A DNA stretch of 64,000 nucleotides, taken from positions 1,364,001 through 1,428,000 of the forward strand of contig NC_018027.1 of NCBI RefSeq assembly GCF_000266905.1, given 5' to 3'. The notes beneath the pieces were generated by a model. The model was not told the DNA's origin and did not search any database. It was given only the letters and a program-made list of their open reading frames with translations. Source of the stretch: Mycolicibacterium chubuense NBB4. GTDB lineage: Bacteria > Actinomycetota > Actinomycetes > Mycobacteriales > Mycobacteriaceae. A program made the position numbers and the translations under genes. Positions 47,203 through 56,580 of the stretch are shown here, in pieces (the stretch's first letter is position 1; each line of letters begins with the position of its first letter).

Positions 47203-48462
47203 ATGGCGATCACAGACGTCCCAGAGTTCGCGCATCTGACCGATGCGGACATCGAGAACCTGGCTCGAGAGCTCGACACCATCCGGCAGGACATCGAAGA
47301 CTCACGCGGCGCGCGCGACGCGCGCTACATCCGGCGCACCATCGCGGCCCAGCGGGCGCTGGAGGTGACCGGCCGGCTCCTGCTGGCCGCCAGCTCCAAG
47401 CGGGCGTTCTGGTGGGCAGGCGCCGGCACGTTGGGCGTGGCCAAGATCATCGAGAACATGGAGATCGGCCACAACGTGATGCACGGCCAGTGGGATTGGA
47501 TGAACGATCCCGAAATCCATTCCTCCAGCTGGGAATGGGACATGAGCGGCGCATCCAAGCACTGGCGCTTCACTCACAACTTCATGCATCACAAGTACAC
47601 CAACATCCTCGGCATGGACGACGATGTGGGCTACGGCGTGATCCGGGTGACCCGCGACCAGAAGTGGAAGCCGGCGAACCTGTACGGCAACCTGCTGTTC
47701 AACACGTTGCTGGCGATCGGCTTCGAGTGGGGCGTCGGGCTGCAGCATCTGGAGCTCGGCAAGATCTTCAAGGGTCGCGACGACCGCAGGGCCACGATGG
47801 TGCGCGTGCGCGAATTCGGCGTCAAGGCAGGCCATCAGGTCGCCAAGGACTACCTCGCGTGGCCCGCGGTCACCTCGCTGTCGCCGGGTGCGACGTTCAA
47901 GTCGACGCTGAAGGCCAACGCGGTGGCCAACGTCATCCGCAACGTCTGGGCGAACGCGGTCATCTTCTGCGGCCACTTCCCGGACGGCGCAGAGAAATTC
48001 ACCAAGACCGACATGGTCGGGGAGACCCGGGGTGAATGGTATCTGCGCCAGATGCTCGGCAGCGCGAACTTCAAGGGCGGCTGGCTGCTGCGGTTCATGA
48101 GCGGCAACCTGAGCCAGCAGATCGAGCACCACCTCTACCCGGATCTGCCGAGCAACCGGCTCTACGAGATCTCGCTGCGGGTTCGGGAGATCTGCGACAA
48201 ATACGACCTGCCCTACACCACGGGCTCGTTCCTGGTGCAGTACGGCAAGTCGTGGCGGACGATCGCGAAACTGTCACTGCCGGACCGCTTTTTGACCGAT
48301 ACCGCCGACGACGCCCCGGAGACGCGCAGCGAGCGGATGTTCGCCGAGCTGCCGGCGGGGGAGCGGCGGGGACTGAAGTCGGCCATCGCCGCGGTGCGGG
48401 CGCGCCGGCGCGCGAAGGTCGCCGAGAAGGGTGCGGTCAGGCGCCAGGACCTGGCGGCCTGA
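47203..48462 (+). CDS. desA3: Stearoyl-CoA desaturase DesA3
   Basis: A 419-residue membrane di-iron enzyme inserting the delta-9 double bond (oleic acid type) into acyl-CoA. His boxes are GHNVMHGQW (about residue 86), HNFMHHKYTN (about 126) and QIEHHLYP (about 306). Membrane helices lie between the boxes. ATG at 47203 follows GAGAGGAGG. Electrons come from the reductase encoded upstream. Expression should follow membrane fatty acid state through the shared operator. Confidence 0.95.
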   Translation: MAITDVPEFAHLTDADIENLARELDTIRQDIEDSRGARDARYIRRTIAAQRALEVTGRLLLAASSKRAFWWAGAGTLGVAKIIENMEIGHNVMHGQWDWMNDPEIHSSSWEWDMSGASKHWRFTHNFMHHKYTNILGMDDDVGYGVIRVTRDQKWKPANLYGNLLFNTLLAIGFEWGVGLQHLELGKIFKGRDDRRATMVRVREFGVKAGHQVAKDYLAWPAVTSLSPGATFKSTLKANAVANVIRNVWANAVIFCGHFPDGAEKFTKTDMVGETRGEWYLRQMLGSANFKGGWLLRFMSGNLSQQIEHHLYPDLPSNRLYEISLRVREICDKYDLPYTTGSFLVQYGKSWRTIAKLSLPDRFLTDTADDAPETRSERMFAELPAGERRGLKSAIAAVRARRRAKVAEKGAVRRQDLAA

Positions 48463-48469
48463 TTTCCGC

Positions 48470-48527
48470 CGAGCAGACACAAACTCGCGTGAACTGCGCG
48501 CGCGCAGTGCGAGTTTGTGTCTGCTCG
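48470..48527. terminator. 19-bp stem palindrome between desA3 and aldo-keto reductase
   Basis: CGAGCAGACACAAACTCGC (48470-48488) pairs with GCGAGTTTGTGTCTGCTCG (48509-48527). Inside, ACTGCGCG/CGCGCAGT (48493-48508) is also self-pairing. It lies between convergent genes, so it can end both transcripts. Such GAGCAGACAC palindromes recur in mycobacterial intergenic DNA, so it may be an interspersed element. Confidence 0.8.
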
Positions 48528-48545
48528 CGCAGGGGACTTGCGCTT

Positions 48546-49394
48546 CTAGTCCGGCACGTAGTCGAACGTGTCGGGGTTCGGACCGATGCGCCCGTCCTCA
48601 CCCTTGCCCAGTGCCGAGATCGCCGCCAGGTCGTCGTCGCCGAGCTCGAAGTCGAACAGCGCGAAGTTGTCCTTGATACGTTGCTCCGTCACGGATTTCG
48701 GGAACACGATGTCACCGCGCTGGATGTGCCAGCGCAACACCACCTGCGCCGGTGACTTGCCCGTCGCCTCGGCGATGCGGGTGACGACCGGGTCGTCGAG
48801 CACCTTGCCCTGCGCGATCGGCGACCACGCCTCGGTCGCGATGCCGTGCTGGGTGCCGTAGGCGCGCACTTCGTCGTTGAGGAAGTAGGGGTGCACCTCG
48901 ATCTGGTTCACCGCGGGCACGGTGCCGGTCTCTGCGGCCAGCTTCTCCAGGTGGGCGACCTGGAAGTTGGACACGCCGATGCTGCGCGCCCGGCCGTCTT
49001 TCTTGAACTCCTCCAACGTCTTCCAGGTCGACACGTAGTCGCCGTCGTACAGCGTCGGCAGCGGCCAGTGGATCAGGAAGAGGTCCACGTACTCGAAGCC
49101 CAGTTGCTCGAGCGTCCTGTCGAACGCGCGCCGCGCATTGTCGGGCTTGTGGAAGCCGTTGTTCAGCTTGCTGGTGACGAAGACCTCGCCGCGGTCGACG
49201 CCGGCGTCGCGGATGCCCTGTCCGACGCCCTTCTCATTCTGGTACATCTGCGCGGTGTCGATGTGGCGGTAGCCGATCTCCAGCGCGGTCTTCACCGCAC
49301 CCGCGGTGTCCTCCGGCGGGATCTGGTAGACGCCGAAGCCCAACTGCGGAATGCGTGCGCCGTCGTTCAACTCGATCGTGGGTACTGTGCTCAC
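48546..49394 (-). CDS. Aldo-keto reductase (AKR5-like, Rv2971 type)
   Basis: A 282-residue NADPH-dependent reductase of the AKR superfamily that likely reduces small carbonyls such as methylglyoxal (family knowledge). The catalytic set is visible: Asp in RHIDTA, Tyr in AQMYQNE, Lys in TSKLNN and His in LIHWP. The C-terminal cofactor region IVFPKSVTEQRIKDNF binds the NADPH phosphate. GTG at 49394 is preceded by GGAGGAG at good spacing. Terminates against desA3. Confidence 0.93.
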   Translation of the reverse strand: MSTVPTIELNDGARIPQLGFGVYQIPPEDTAGAVKTALEIGYRHIDTAQMYQNEKGVGQGIRDAGVDRGEVFVTSKLNNGFHKPDNARRAFDRTLEQLGFEYVDLFLIHWPLPTLYDGDYVSTWKTLEEFKKDGRARSIGVSNFQVAHLEKLAAETGTVPAVNQIEVHPYFLNDEVRAYGTQHGIATEAWSPIAQGKVLDDPVVTRIAEATGKSPAQVVLRWHIQRGDIVFPKSVTEQRIKDNFALFDFELGDDDLAAISALGKGEDGRIGPNPDTFDYVPD

Positions 49395-49500
49395 TTGTTG
49401 CTCCTCCTTCGTTCCGCCTGACAGCGTGCCCAGCACGCAGGGGCTGCAAACACCCCAGGCAGACGTTCACTTTCCCGTCACAGCGCGCCCGCAGCGGCGG

Positions 49501-50481
49501 TCAGCCCTCCCGCAGCACGACCAGCAGCCGCCGCGCCGCCGCGACGCGGCTTCGGGCCGGGCCCGACAACGCGTCCAGCGCGCATTCCGGATCGGCGGGC
49601 GGCCCCATGTGACCGCAGCCGCGCGGGCAGTCGTCGATCGCCTCGGCCAGGTCGGAGAACGCCATCACCACGTCGTCGGGTTCGATGTGGGCCAGCCCGA
49701 ACGACCGGATCCCCGGCGTGTCGATCACCCAGCCGCCGGACGTGAGCGGCAACGCCACCGACTGGGTCGACGTGTGCCTGCCCCGGCCGATGTCGGTCAC
49801 CTCGCCGGTGGCGCGATCCGCCTCGGGCACAAGGCGATTCACCAGAGTGGACTTCCCGACGCCGGAATGGCCCAGCAGCACCGTGACCTTGTCGGCGAGC
49901 AGCGGCTCGACCGAGGACAGGGGGTCGTCCCGGCCTGCCGCGGTGATGGTCAGGTCGAGGTCGGCGAACTGTGCCGCGAACTCCTCGGCGGGCGCGAGGT
50001 CGGTCTTGGTCAGGCACAGGATCGGCTCCAGGCCACCGGCGTACGCGGCGATCAGCGCGCGTTCGACCAGCCCGGTGCGCGGCGGGGGATCGGCCAGCGC
50101 CACCACCATCAGCAGTTGATCGGCGTTGGCGACGATCACCCGTTCCGTCGGATCCGTGTCATCGGCGGTGCGCCGCAACACCGTTCGACGTTCTCCGCGG
50201 CGCACGATGCGGGCCAGCGTGTCGGTCCGGCCGGAGAGGTCACCGACGACGTCGACGTCGTCGCCGACGACGATCGGGGTGCGGCCCAGCTCCCGGGCCC
50301 GCATCGCGGTCACCCGGCGGGCCGGGTCACCGCCGAGCACGCAGCCCCAGCGGCCACGGTCGACGGTCACGACCATGGCCTGCTGCGCGTCGGCGTGCTC
50401 GGGGCGTGTCTTGGTCCGCGGCCGCGAGCCGCGGCCGGGGCGCACCCGGACATCGGACTCGTCGTACTCGCGCGGACTCAA
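49501..50481 (-). CDS. rsgA: Ribosome small-subunit maturation GTPase RsgA
   Basis: A 326-residue circularly permuted GTPase: motifs appear as G4 (TKTD), G1 (GHSGVGKST), then G3 (DTPG), after an N-terminal OB fold. A C-terminal zinc knuckle has [16 protein letters not shown]. It aids late 30S assembly. The TTG at 50481 overlaps the aroA stop (TTGA), as in the Rv3227-Rv3228 order. The N-terminal tail is Arg-rich. Confidence 0.93.
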   Translation of the reverse strand: MSPREYDESDVRVRPGRGSRPRTKTRPEHADAQQAMVVTVDRGRWGCVLGGDPARRVTAMRARELGRTPIVVGDDVDVVGDLSGRTDTLARIVRRGERRTVLRRTADDTDPTERVIVANADQLLMVVALADPPPRTGLVERALIAAYAGGLEPILCLTKTDLAPAEEFAAQFADLDLTITAAGRDDPLSSVEPLLADKVTVLLGHSGVGKSTLVNRLVPEADRATGEVTDIGRGRHTSTQSVALPLTSGGWVIDTPGIRSFGLAHIEPDDVVMAFSDLAEAIDDCPRGCGHMGPPADPECALDALSGPARSRVAAARRLLVVLREG

Positions 50482-51812
50482 GGGGTGTGGTTCCCCCTCG
50501 GCTGCGACGCGCCGACCTGCGCGTCGTCGGTCTGCCCGGCCAGCATGTCGGCCCACAGCTGCGGGAACTCCGGCAGCGTCTTGGCGGTGGTGCCGATGTC
50601 CTCCACCTCGGTGCCGGGGACCCGCAGCCCGACGATCGCGCCCGCGGTCGCCATCCGATGGTCGGCGTAGGAGCGCCACACGCCTGCGTGCATCGATCGG
50701 GCGGTGATGACCAGCCCGTCCTCGGTCTCCTCGCACTGCCCGCCGAGCCGGTTGATCTCGGTGCTCAACGCGGCCAGCCGATCGGTCTCGTGGCCTCTCA
50801 GATGGGCGATTCCGCGCAGGTGCGACACCGACCCGACCGTGGCCAGCGTCGCCAGCGCCGCGACCGAAGGGGCGAGCTCACCGACGTCGCGCAGGTCGAC
50901 GTCGATGCCGCCGTAGTTCGCCGTGCCCTGCACCTCGAGGTACGAATTGCCCCGGCGCACAACCGAACCCAGCTTCTCCAGGATCGACAGGATGGTGTCG
51001 GCCGGTTGCGTGCTCACCGTCGGCCACCCCGTCACCCGCACGCCGCCGCCGCTGACCACCGCGGCGGCCAGGAACGGCACCGCGTTGGACAGGTCGGGCT
51101 CGATCGCCCAGTGCCGGGCCGCGATCGGTCCGGGGGCGACCCGCCACCGGTGCGGTTGGGAGTCGTCGACGTCGACGCCGGCGTCGCGCAGCATCGACAC
51201 CGTCATCGCGATGTGCGGCGCCGACGGCACGGTCTCGCCGGTGTGCACGATCGTCAGCCCCTCGCTGAACGCGGCCCCCGAGAGCAGCAGGCCGGAGACG
51301 AACTGCGACGACCCCGACGCGTCGATCTCGACCGTCCCGCCGCGCACCGACCCCGCGCCGCGCACCCGGAACGGCAGGCCGTCACCGTCGACGTCCACGC
51401 CCAGGCCGCGCAGCCCGTCGAGCAGCGGCGCGATGGGCCGCGCCCGGGCCTGCTCGTCGCCGTCGAAGGTCACCGTCTCGGTGCTCAGCGCCGCGATCGG
51501 CGGCACGAACCGCAGTACCGTGCCCGCCAGGCCGCAGTCGATCCGCGCGCCGGGCTGCGGGGCCAGTGTGCCGCTGACCGTCAGCTCGGTGTCCTCGGTG
51601 GCGGATGCCTCCACGCGCACGCCGAGTGCCCGCAGGGCGCCGATCATCAGGTCGGTGTCGCGGCTGCGCAAGGCGCCACTGATCGTCGATGCACCGTGGG
51701 CGACGGCCAGCGCCGCGAGCACGAGGGCCCGGTTGGTCTGCGACTTCGAGCCGGGCACGGTGACCGTGGCGTGTACGGGCGTCGCGGTCGACGGGGCCGG
51801 CCAGGTGTTCAC
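50478..51812 (-). CDS. aroA: 3-phosphoshikimate 1-carboxyvinyltransferase (EPSP synthase)
   Basis: A 444-residue shikimate-pathway enzyme joining PEP to shikimate-3-phosphate. The N-terminal [16 protein letters not shown], the PEP-site [12 protein letters not shown], and [17 protein letters not shown] near the C-terminus are visible; the last carries a catalytic Asp/His set. The GLAGTVLR type differs from the common GNAGTAMR loop and is typical of actinobacteria. GTG at 51812 starts the gene. Stop overlaps rsgA. Confidence 0.95.
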   Translation of the reverse strand: MNTWPAPSTATPVHATVTVPGSKSQTNRALVLAALAVAHGASTISGALRSRDTDLMIGALRALGVRVEASATEDTELTVSGTLAPQPGARIDCGLAGTVLRFVPPIAALSTETVTFDGDEQARARPIAPLLDGLRGLGVDVDGDGLPFRVRGAGSVRGGTVEIDASGSSQFVSGLLLSGAAFSEGLTIVHTGETVPSAPHIAMTVSMLRDAGVDVDDSQPHRWRVAPGPIAARHWAIEPDLSNAVPFLAAAVVSGGGVRVTGWPTVSTQPADTILSILEKLGSVVRRGNSYLEVQGTANYGGIDVDLRDVGELAPSVAALATLATVGSVSHLRGIAHLRGHETDRLAALSTEINRLGGQCEETEDGLVITARSMHAGVWRSYADHRMATAGAIVGLRVPGTEVEDIGTTAKTLPEFPQLWADMLAGQTDDAQVGASQPRGNHTP

Positions 51813-51907
51813 AGCTTCACATCATTCCTTTTGCGGATCCGGCGCGCGGAAGCGCCCTGGCGGTTGCTCGTCGCGCCCGATGCGCCGGCTCTGGAACCAT
51901 GGACCTC

Positions 51908-52663
51908 ATGTGCGGACGATTCGCGGTGACCACCGATCCGGCGCTGCTGGCCGAGAAGATCAAGGCCATCGATGAGGCCACCGCGGCCCCGGCGGACAAC
52001 TCCACCGGGCCGAACTACAACGTCGCGCCCACGACCACGATCGCGACCGTGGTGAAGCGGCACAGCGAGCCCGACGACGAGTCCACCCGCCGGGTGCGGC
52101 TGATGCGCTGGGGCCTGCTGCCGCCCTGGACCAAGGCCGTCGACGGCGGCGGCCCGGACACCAAGGGCCCGCTGCTGATCAACGCCCGCTCGGACAAGGT
52201 GACGTCCTCGCCGGCGTTCCGCAGCTCGGCCAAGAGCAAGCGCTGCCTGGTGCCGATGGACGGCTGGTACGAGTGGAAGGGCCAGAAGGGCGCCAAGACC
52301 CCCTTCTACATGCACGCCGGTGACGGCGAACCGCTGTTCATGGCCGGGCTGTGGTCGACGTGGCGGCCGAAGGACGCACCGAAGGACGCACCTCCGCTGT
52401 TGAGCTGCACGATCATCACCACCGACGCGGCGGGTCCGCTGGCCGACATCCACGACCGCATGCCGCTGACGGTCAGCGATGCCGACTGGGACCGCTGGCT
52501 GGACCCCGACGCGCCGATCGACGAGGGGTTGCTGCGCGGCCACGGCGATCTCGACCGCATCGAGATCCGCGAGGTGTCGCGGCTGGTGAACAGCATCCGT
52601 AACAATGGCCCCGAGCTGATCGAGCCGGCCGAGCCGCAACCCGAGCAAGCCACCCTGCTGTGA
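51908..52663 (+). CDS. SRAP domain protein (HMCES/YedK type)
   Basis: A 251-residue protein that shields abasic sites in single-strand DNA by forming a Cys2 crosslink. The start MCGRFA fixes Cys2 after loss of Met; an ATG at 51899 in the same frame would bury it, so 51908 is the real start. Further SRAP marks are PNYNVAPTT, MRWGLLPPW, NARSDKV, CLVPMDGWYEW and IHDRMPL (His). It is the Rv3226c position. A KDAP direct duplication sits at about residues 155-162. Confidence 0.93.
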   Translation: MCGRFAVTTDPALLAEKIKAIDEATAAPADNSTGPNYNVAPTTTIATVVKRHSEPDDESTRRVRLMRWGLLPPWTKAVDGGGPDTKGPLLINARSDKVTSSPAFRSSAKSKRCLVPMDGWYEWKGQKGAKTPFYMHAGDGEPLFMAGLWSTWRPKDAPKDAPPLLSCTIITTDAAGPLADIHDRMPLTVSDADWDRWLDPDAPIDEGLLRGHGDLDRIEIREVSRLVNSIRNNGPELIEPAEPQPEQATLL

Positions 52664-54177
52664 CGGGCCCGTCCGGCCCGCTGCGGTCCACCGCGCTCGT
52701 CGACGCGCTCGGCGCTGATCTTCGGTCGGCGGGCTACACCACCGACGGCGTAGCCGACCTGCTCGGCGCCGACGCCGGCGCCGCGTTCAGCCGGGGTCTG
52801 TGGTGGTCGGCGCTGCGCGCCACCGATCGAGCCCCGGCGGACCGGCAGCGGCTGGCCGTGCTGGTCCGCCTGTTCCTGCTCGGCGCCGGCGAGTCGCCCG
52901 AGCGCGTCGCCCTCGCGATGCCCACGGCCGGAATCGACGCGCTGACCGCCGAGGGCGTCGTCGAAGCCACCGGCGACGGCGCGCTGCGGGCCGCCCTGGA
53001 CATCCGTCCGCACGGGGACGGGACGCGCGACTTCCTCGTGGTCTCCGACCAGGACGCCGGGCTGCGCCCGGGCCCGGTGCGCCACGACCACGTCCTCGGT
53101 ATCGGCGGCGCGTCGGTGTCGCTGGCCCACGCGGTCGTCCGCGCGCCCGTCGGCCGGGCGCTGGACCTGGGCACCGGTTGTGGCATCCAGGCGCTGCACC
53201 TCGACGTCCACTGCGACGACGTCGTCGCCACGGACACCAACCCGCGGGCGCTCGCGCTCGCCGCGGCCACCGCACGCCTCAACGGCATGTCGTGGGATCT
53301 GCGCTGCGGCAGCCTGTTCGAGCCCGTGGCCGGCGAACGGTTCGACCTCATCGTGTCCAATCCGCCGTTCGTGGTGGGCACCGGCGCGCTGGACTACCTG
53401 TACCGGGACTCCGGCATGGTCGGAGACTCGTTGTCCGAGAAGCTGATTCAACACGTCGGCGATCATCTCGAGCCGGGTGGCACCGCGCAGATCATGGCCA
53501 ACTGGATGGTGCGCGAGGGGCACGACTGGCGGGACCGCGTCGGCGGGTGGCTGGCCGGCACCGGACTGCACGCGTGGGTGGTGCAGCGCGAGTTCGCCGA
53601 CCCGGTCAGCTACGTGTCGCTGTGGACCTCGGATGCGGGGGAGCTGCCGGAGGAGGCGGCGCGCCGCGGCGGGCAGTGGCTGGACTGGTTCGCCGAAGAG
53701 GGCATCGCCGGGGTCGGGATGGGGATGATCACCGTGCGCGCTCCGCGCCACGGCGAGAACCGGCCACCCGATCAGGTACTCGAGGAGATCACCGGCGCCG
53801 ACGAAGGTCTGACCGGGCCCGAGGTCGAGGCGTTTCTCGCCCGCCGCGAATACCTGCACCGCACCAGCGACGCGCGCCTGCTCGCGGCCCGGCTGTCGAC
53901 TGCGCCGGTGTTCCTCGAAGAGCAGTCGCTGCCCGGGCCCGAGGGCTGGCAGACCGTCGGCGCCGCGGTGCGCCGCCCCGGCGGCCCGGGCGCCGTGCTC
54001 GGTGTCGACGAGGTGTCCCGTGCGCTGCTGGCCGGATGCCGCGGCGAGGTGCCGCTCGGCACGCTGATCGAGCTGCTGGCCGCGTTCCACGGCGTCGACG
54101 CCGACGCGCTGGCCGCCGCGGCGCTGCCGGTGGTCCGCGAGGCGATCGGGCGCGGCATCCTCTACGAGGCGGACTGA
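52660..54177 (+). CDS. Class I SAM-dependent methyltransferase (HemK/PrmC-like fold)
   Basis: A 505-residue protein with a central methyltransferase domain: SAM loop ALDLGTGCGIQALHL (about residues 167-181) and the amino-methylating motif SNPPF (about 231-235). About 160 residues precede it and about 190 follow. NPPF enzymes methylate amides or bases, so a nucleic acid or protein target is likely, but not defined. The GTG at 52660 overlaps the SRAP stop, suggesting coupled expression with DNA repair. Confidence 0.83.
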   Translation: MTGPSGPLRSTALVDALGADLRSAGYTTDGVADLLGADAGAAFSRGLWWSALRATDRAPADRQRLAVLVRLFLLGAGESPERVALAMPTAGIDALTAEGVVEATGDGALRAALDIRPHGDGTRDFLVVSDQDAGLRPGPVRHDHVLGIGGASVSLAHAVVRAPVGRALDLGTGCGIQALHLDVHCDDVVATDTNPRALALAAATARLNGMSWDLRCGSLFEPVAGERFDLIVSNPPFVVGTGALDYLYRDSGMVGDSLSEKLIQHVGDHLEPGGTAQIMANWMVREGHDWRDRVGGWLAGTGLHAWVVQREFADPVSYVSLWTSDAGELPEEAARRGGQWLDWFAEEGIAGVGMGMITVRAPRHGENRPPDQVLEEITGADEGLTGPEVEAFLARREYLHRTSDARLLAARLSTAPVFLEEQSLPGPEGWQTVGAAVRRPGGPGAVLGVDEVSRALLAGCRGEVPLGTLIELLAAFHGVDADALAAAALPVVREAIGRGILYEAD

Positions 54178-54178
54178 C

Positions 54179-54952
54179 TCACTGGCGGCGGGCTGCGCTG
54201 ACCACCACGTACGACGACGCGAAGCTGACCCGGCCGGAGCTGTCGGTGTGCGGGCGCAGCGCCGACTCGAACGCCGAGGACAACTGCTGCTGCCGGGCGG
54301 CGTCGGCACGCCGGAACGTCTCGACGTGGATCGGCGACTCTTCGCGCAGCCAGTGCATGGCCGCCGGCAACGACTCGAACTCCCAGCGGTGTTCGCCGTG
54401 CTGCCAGTCGAGGTCTTCGAAATCGGGGGTCAACCGCTCGGTGACGATGTCGTCGTCGCCCCACTGATCGGGGGTGAAGCCGGATGACGCCGGCGGTCCC
54501 AGTACCGCGACCACCGGGTCGAACAACGGGTTCTCGGCGTCGCGCACCCACGACGAAAATGCCAGCGTCGCTGAGGGTTTGAGTAACCGGGCGAGCTCGC
54601 GCACCTGGCGTTGCGGGTCGACGAAGATGATGCCCATGTTGGACACCGCCGCGTCGAAGGAGCCCGCGGGCAGGCCGGTGTCGGCGGCGTCGCCGCAGCG
54701 CCACGTCACCGCGGCGGCGGGGTCGCGGCCGGCGCCGATCTCGAGGAGTTCGGGGGTGATGTCGACCGCGGTGACGTGCGCGCCGCGGCCGGCCGCCGAC
54801 AGCGCGGCGCTGCCGGTGCCGCACGCCAGGTCGACCACCGCGGCGCCGGGCAGCGCGCCGCGTCGTTCGACGGTGTCGAGGACCTCCTCGGCGATGTGCG
54901 CGATCCGGTGTCCGACGGCCTCGTACCGTCCGGCTGACCACAATGTCGACAT
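54179..54952 (-). CDS. Class I SAM-dependent methyltransferase
   Basis: A 257-residue methyltransferase with the UbiE/COQ5-like SAM loop VVDLACGTGSAAL (about 35-47) and the post-I acid DIT. Downstream residues SNMGIIFVDP and LLKPSATLAFSSW fit small-molecule methylation. Substrate unknown. Start ATG at 54952 (MSTLWSAGRY) is preferred; the frame is open further up. It is convergent with the larger methyltransferase gene and divergent from the aldehyde dehydrogenase. Confidence 0.82.
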   Translation of the reverse strand: MSTLWSAGRYEAVGHRIAHIAEEVLDTVERRGALPGAAVVDLACGTGSAALSAAGRGAHVTAVDITPELLEIGAGRDPAAAVTWRCGDAADTGLPAGSFDAAVSNMGIIFVDPQRQVRELARLLKPSATLAFSSWVRDAENPLFDPVVAVLGPPASSGFTPDQWGDDDIVTERLTPDFEDLDWQHGEHRWEFESLPAAMHWLREESPIHVETFRRADAARQQQLSSAFESALRPHTDSSGRVSFASSYVVVSAARRQ

Positions 54953-55035
54953 GGGGCCAGCGTGCCACGTGCTGGGCACAAGACAGGTAGTCGAAAGCCT
55001 GGTCGCCGCCCGTACCACGGGTCGATACTGCGAAG

Positions 55036-56580
55036 ATGACCGACCTGCAGGCCGCCCCTGCACTCTCCGAGATCACCGTGCGCAACCCCGCCGACGGCTC
55101 CGTCGCCGGCTCCGTTCCGATCGATTCGCCCCACACCGTCGCGGCCAAGGCCCGGGCGCTGCGTGACGCGCAACCCGAGTGGGAGGCGATGGGTGCCGAC
55201 GGGCGCAAGACCTGGCTGCTCACCATGCAGGACTGGATCCTCGACAACGCCGATCACCTGGCCGACGTGCTGCAGTCCGAGACCGGCAAGCCGCGCACCG
55301 ACGCGGCCATGGAGCCGCCGCTCAGCGCCGACCTGCTCGACTACTGGGCGCGCCACGCCGGGCGCTTCCTGGCCGACCGGCATCCGGCGGCGCACAGCCC
55401 GCTGATGAAGGTCAAGCGCCTCACCACGGTCTACCGGCCCTTTCCCGTCGTCGGGCTGATCATCCCGTGGAACTTCCCGCTGCTGAACATCGCGCTCGAC
55501 GGGGTGGCCGCCCTCGCGGCCGGGGCGGCCATGCTGCTCAAGCCCTCGGAGGTGACCCCGCTGTCGGCCGTCGAGTTCGCCCGCGGGTGGACCGAGATCG
55601 GCGCACCGCCGGTGCTGGCCCTGACCACCGGATACGCCGAGACCGGGGCCGCGGTGATCGCGAACTCCGACTGCGTGCACTTCACCGGCTCGACGGCCAC
55701 CGGACGCAAGGTCGCCGTCGCGTGCGCCGAGCGGCTGATCCCCTGCACGCTGGAACTCGGCGGCAAGGACCCCGCGATCGTGCTGGCCGACGCCGACCTC
55801 GATCGCGCGGCCGCCGGCATCGCGTGGGGCGGCATGTTCAACTCCGGACAGGTCTGCGTGTCCATCGAGCGGGTCTACGTCGAGGCGCCGGTCTACGACG
55901 AGTTCGTCGCCAAGTTGACCGGCGAGGTGAGCCGGTTGCGGCAGGGCCAGGACGACGCTCGGTACCGGTTCGACGTCGGCGCGATGGCCACGCCCGCGCA
56001 GCGCGACATCGTCGGTCGCCACGTCGACGACGCCGTCGCCCGCGGAGCGCGGATCACCACCGGCGGACGGCCCACCGGCGTCGGCACCTTCTTCGAACCC
56101 ACCGTGCTCGCCGACGTCGACCACTCGATGACGTGCATGCGGGAGGAGACGTTCGGTCCGACCCTGCCGGTGGTCAAGGTGGCCGACGAGGACGAGGCCG
56201 TCCGCCTGGCCAACGACTCGCCCTACGGGCTCTCGGCCACGGTCTGGACCGGCGACCTCGACCGGGGTGAGCGCGTCGCGCGTCGCCTCGAGGCCGGGGC
56301 GGTGAACATCAACGACGCGCTCTCCAACGGATTCAACTTCGCGCTGCCGATGGCCGGCTGGAAGCACTCCGGCATCGGGTCACGCCAAGGCGGCGCGGAG
56401 GGTGTCCTGAAATACTGTCGCCCGCAGGCGATCACGGCGCCGCGGCTGCCCACCCAGAAGCGCGAGCTGTTGTGGTTCCCGTACTCGCGACGCAAATCGC
56501 GGATCGCGGCGGGAATCGTCCGTGCGGCGGCCGGCCGCGGTTGGCGCCGAGTCGGGAGGACTCCGGGGAACTCGCGATGA
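55036..56580 (+). CDS. NAD(P)-dependent aldehyde dehydrogenase
   Basis: A 514-residue ALDH superfamily enzyme. Catalytic Glu is in TLELGGKDP and the nucleophile Cys in FNSGQVCVS; the cofactor part is IIPWNFPLLN and FTGSTATGRKV. The last 40 residues, SRRKSRIAAGIVRAAAG, form a basic amphipathic tail that could attach to the membrane, as in long-chain aldehyde dehydrogenases. The ATG overlaps nothing upstream. The stop overlaps the Zn alcohol dehydrogenase (ATGA), so both work together to turn an alcohol to an acid. Confidence 0.92.
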   Translation: MTDLQAAPALSEITVRNPADGSVAGSVPIDSPHTVAAKARALRDAQPEWEAMGADGRKTWLLTMQDWILDNADHLADVLQSETGKPRTDAAMEPPLSADLLDYWARHAGRFLADRHPAAHSPLMKVKRLTTVYRPFPVVGLIIPWNFPLLNIALDGVAALAAGAAMLLKPSEVTPLSAVEFARGWTEIGAPPVLALTTGYAETGAAVIANSDCVHFTGSTATGRKVAVACAERLIPCTLELGGKDPAIVLADADLDRAAAGIAWGGMFNSGQVCVSIERVYVEAPVYDEFVAKLTGEVSRLRQGQDDARYRFDVGAMATPAQRDIVGRHVDDAVARGARITTGGRPTGVGTFFEPTVLADVDHSMTCMREETFGPTLPVVKVADEDEAVRLANDSPYGLSATVWTGDLDRGERVARRLEAGAVNINDALSNGFNFALPMAGWKHSGIGSRQGGAEGVLKYCRPQAITAPRLPTQKRELLWFPYSRRKSRIAAGIVRAAAGRGWRRVGRTPGNSR

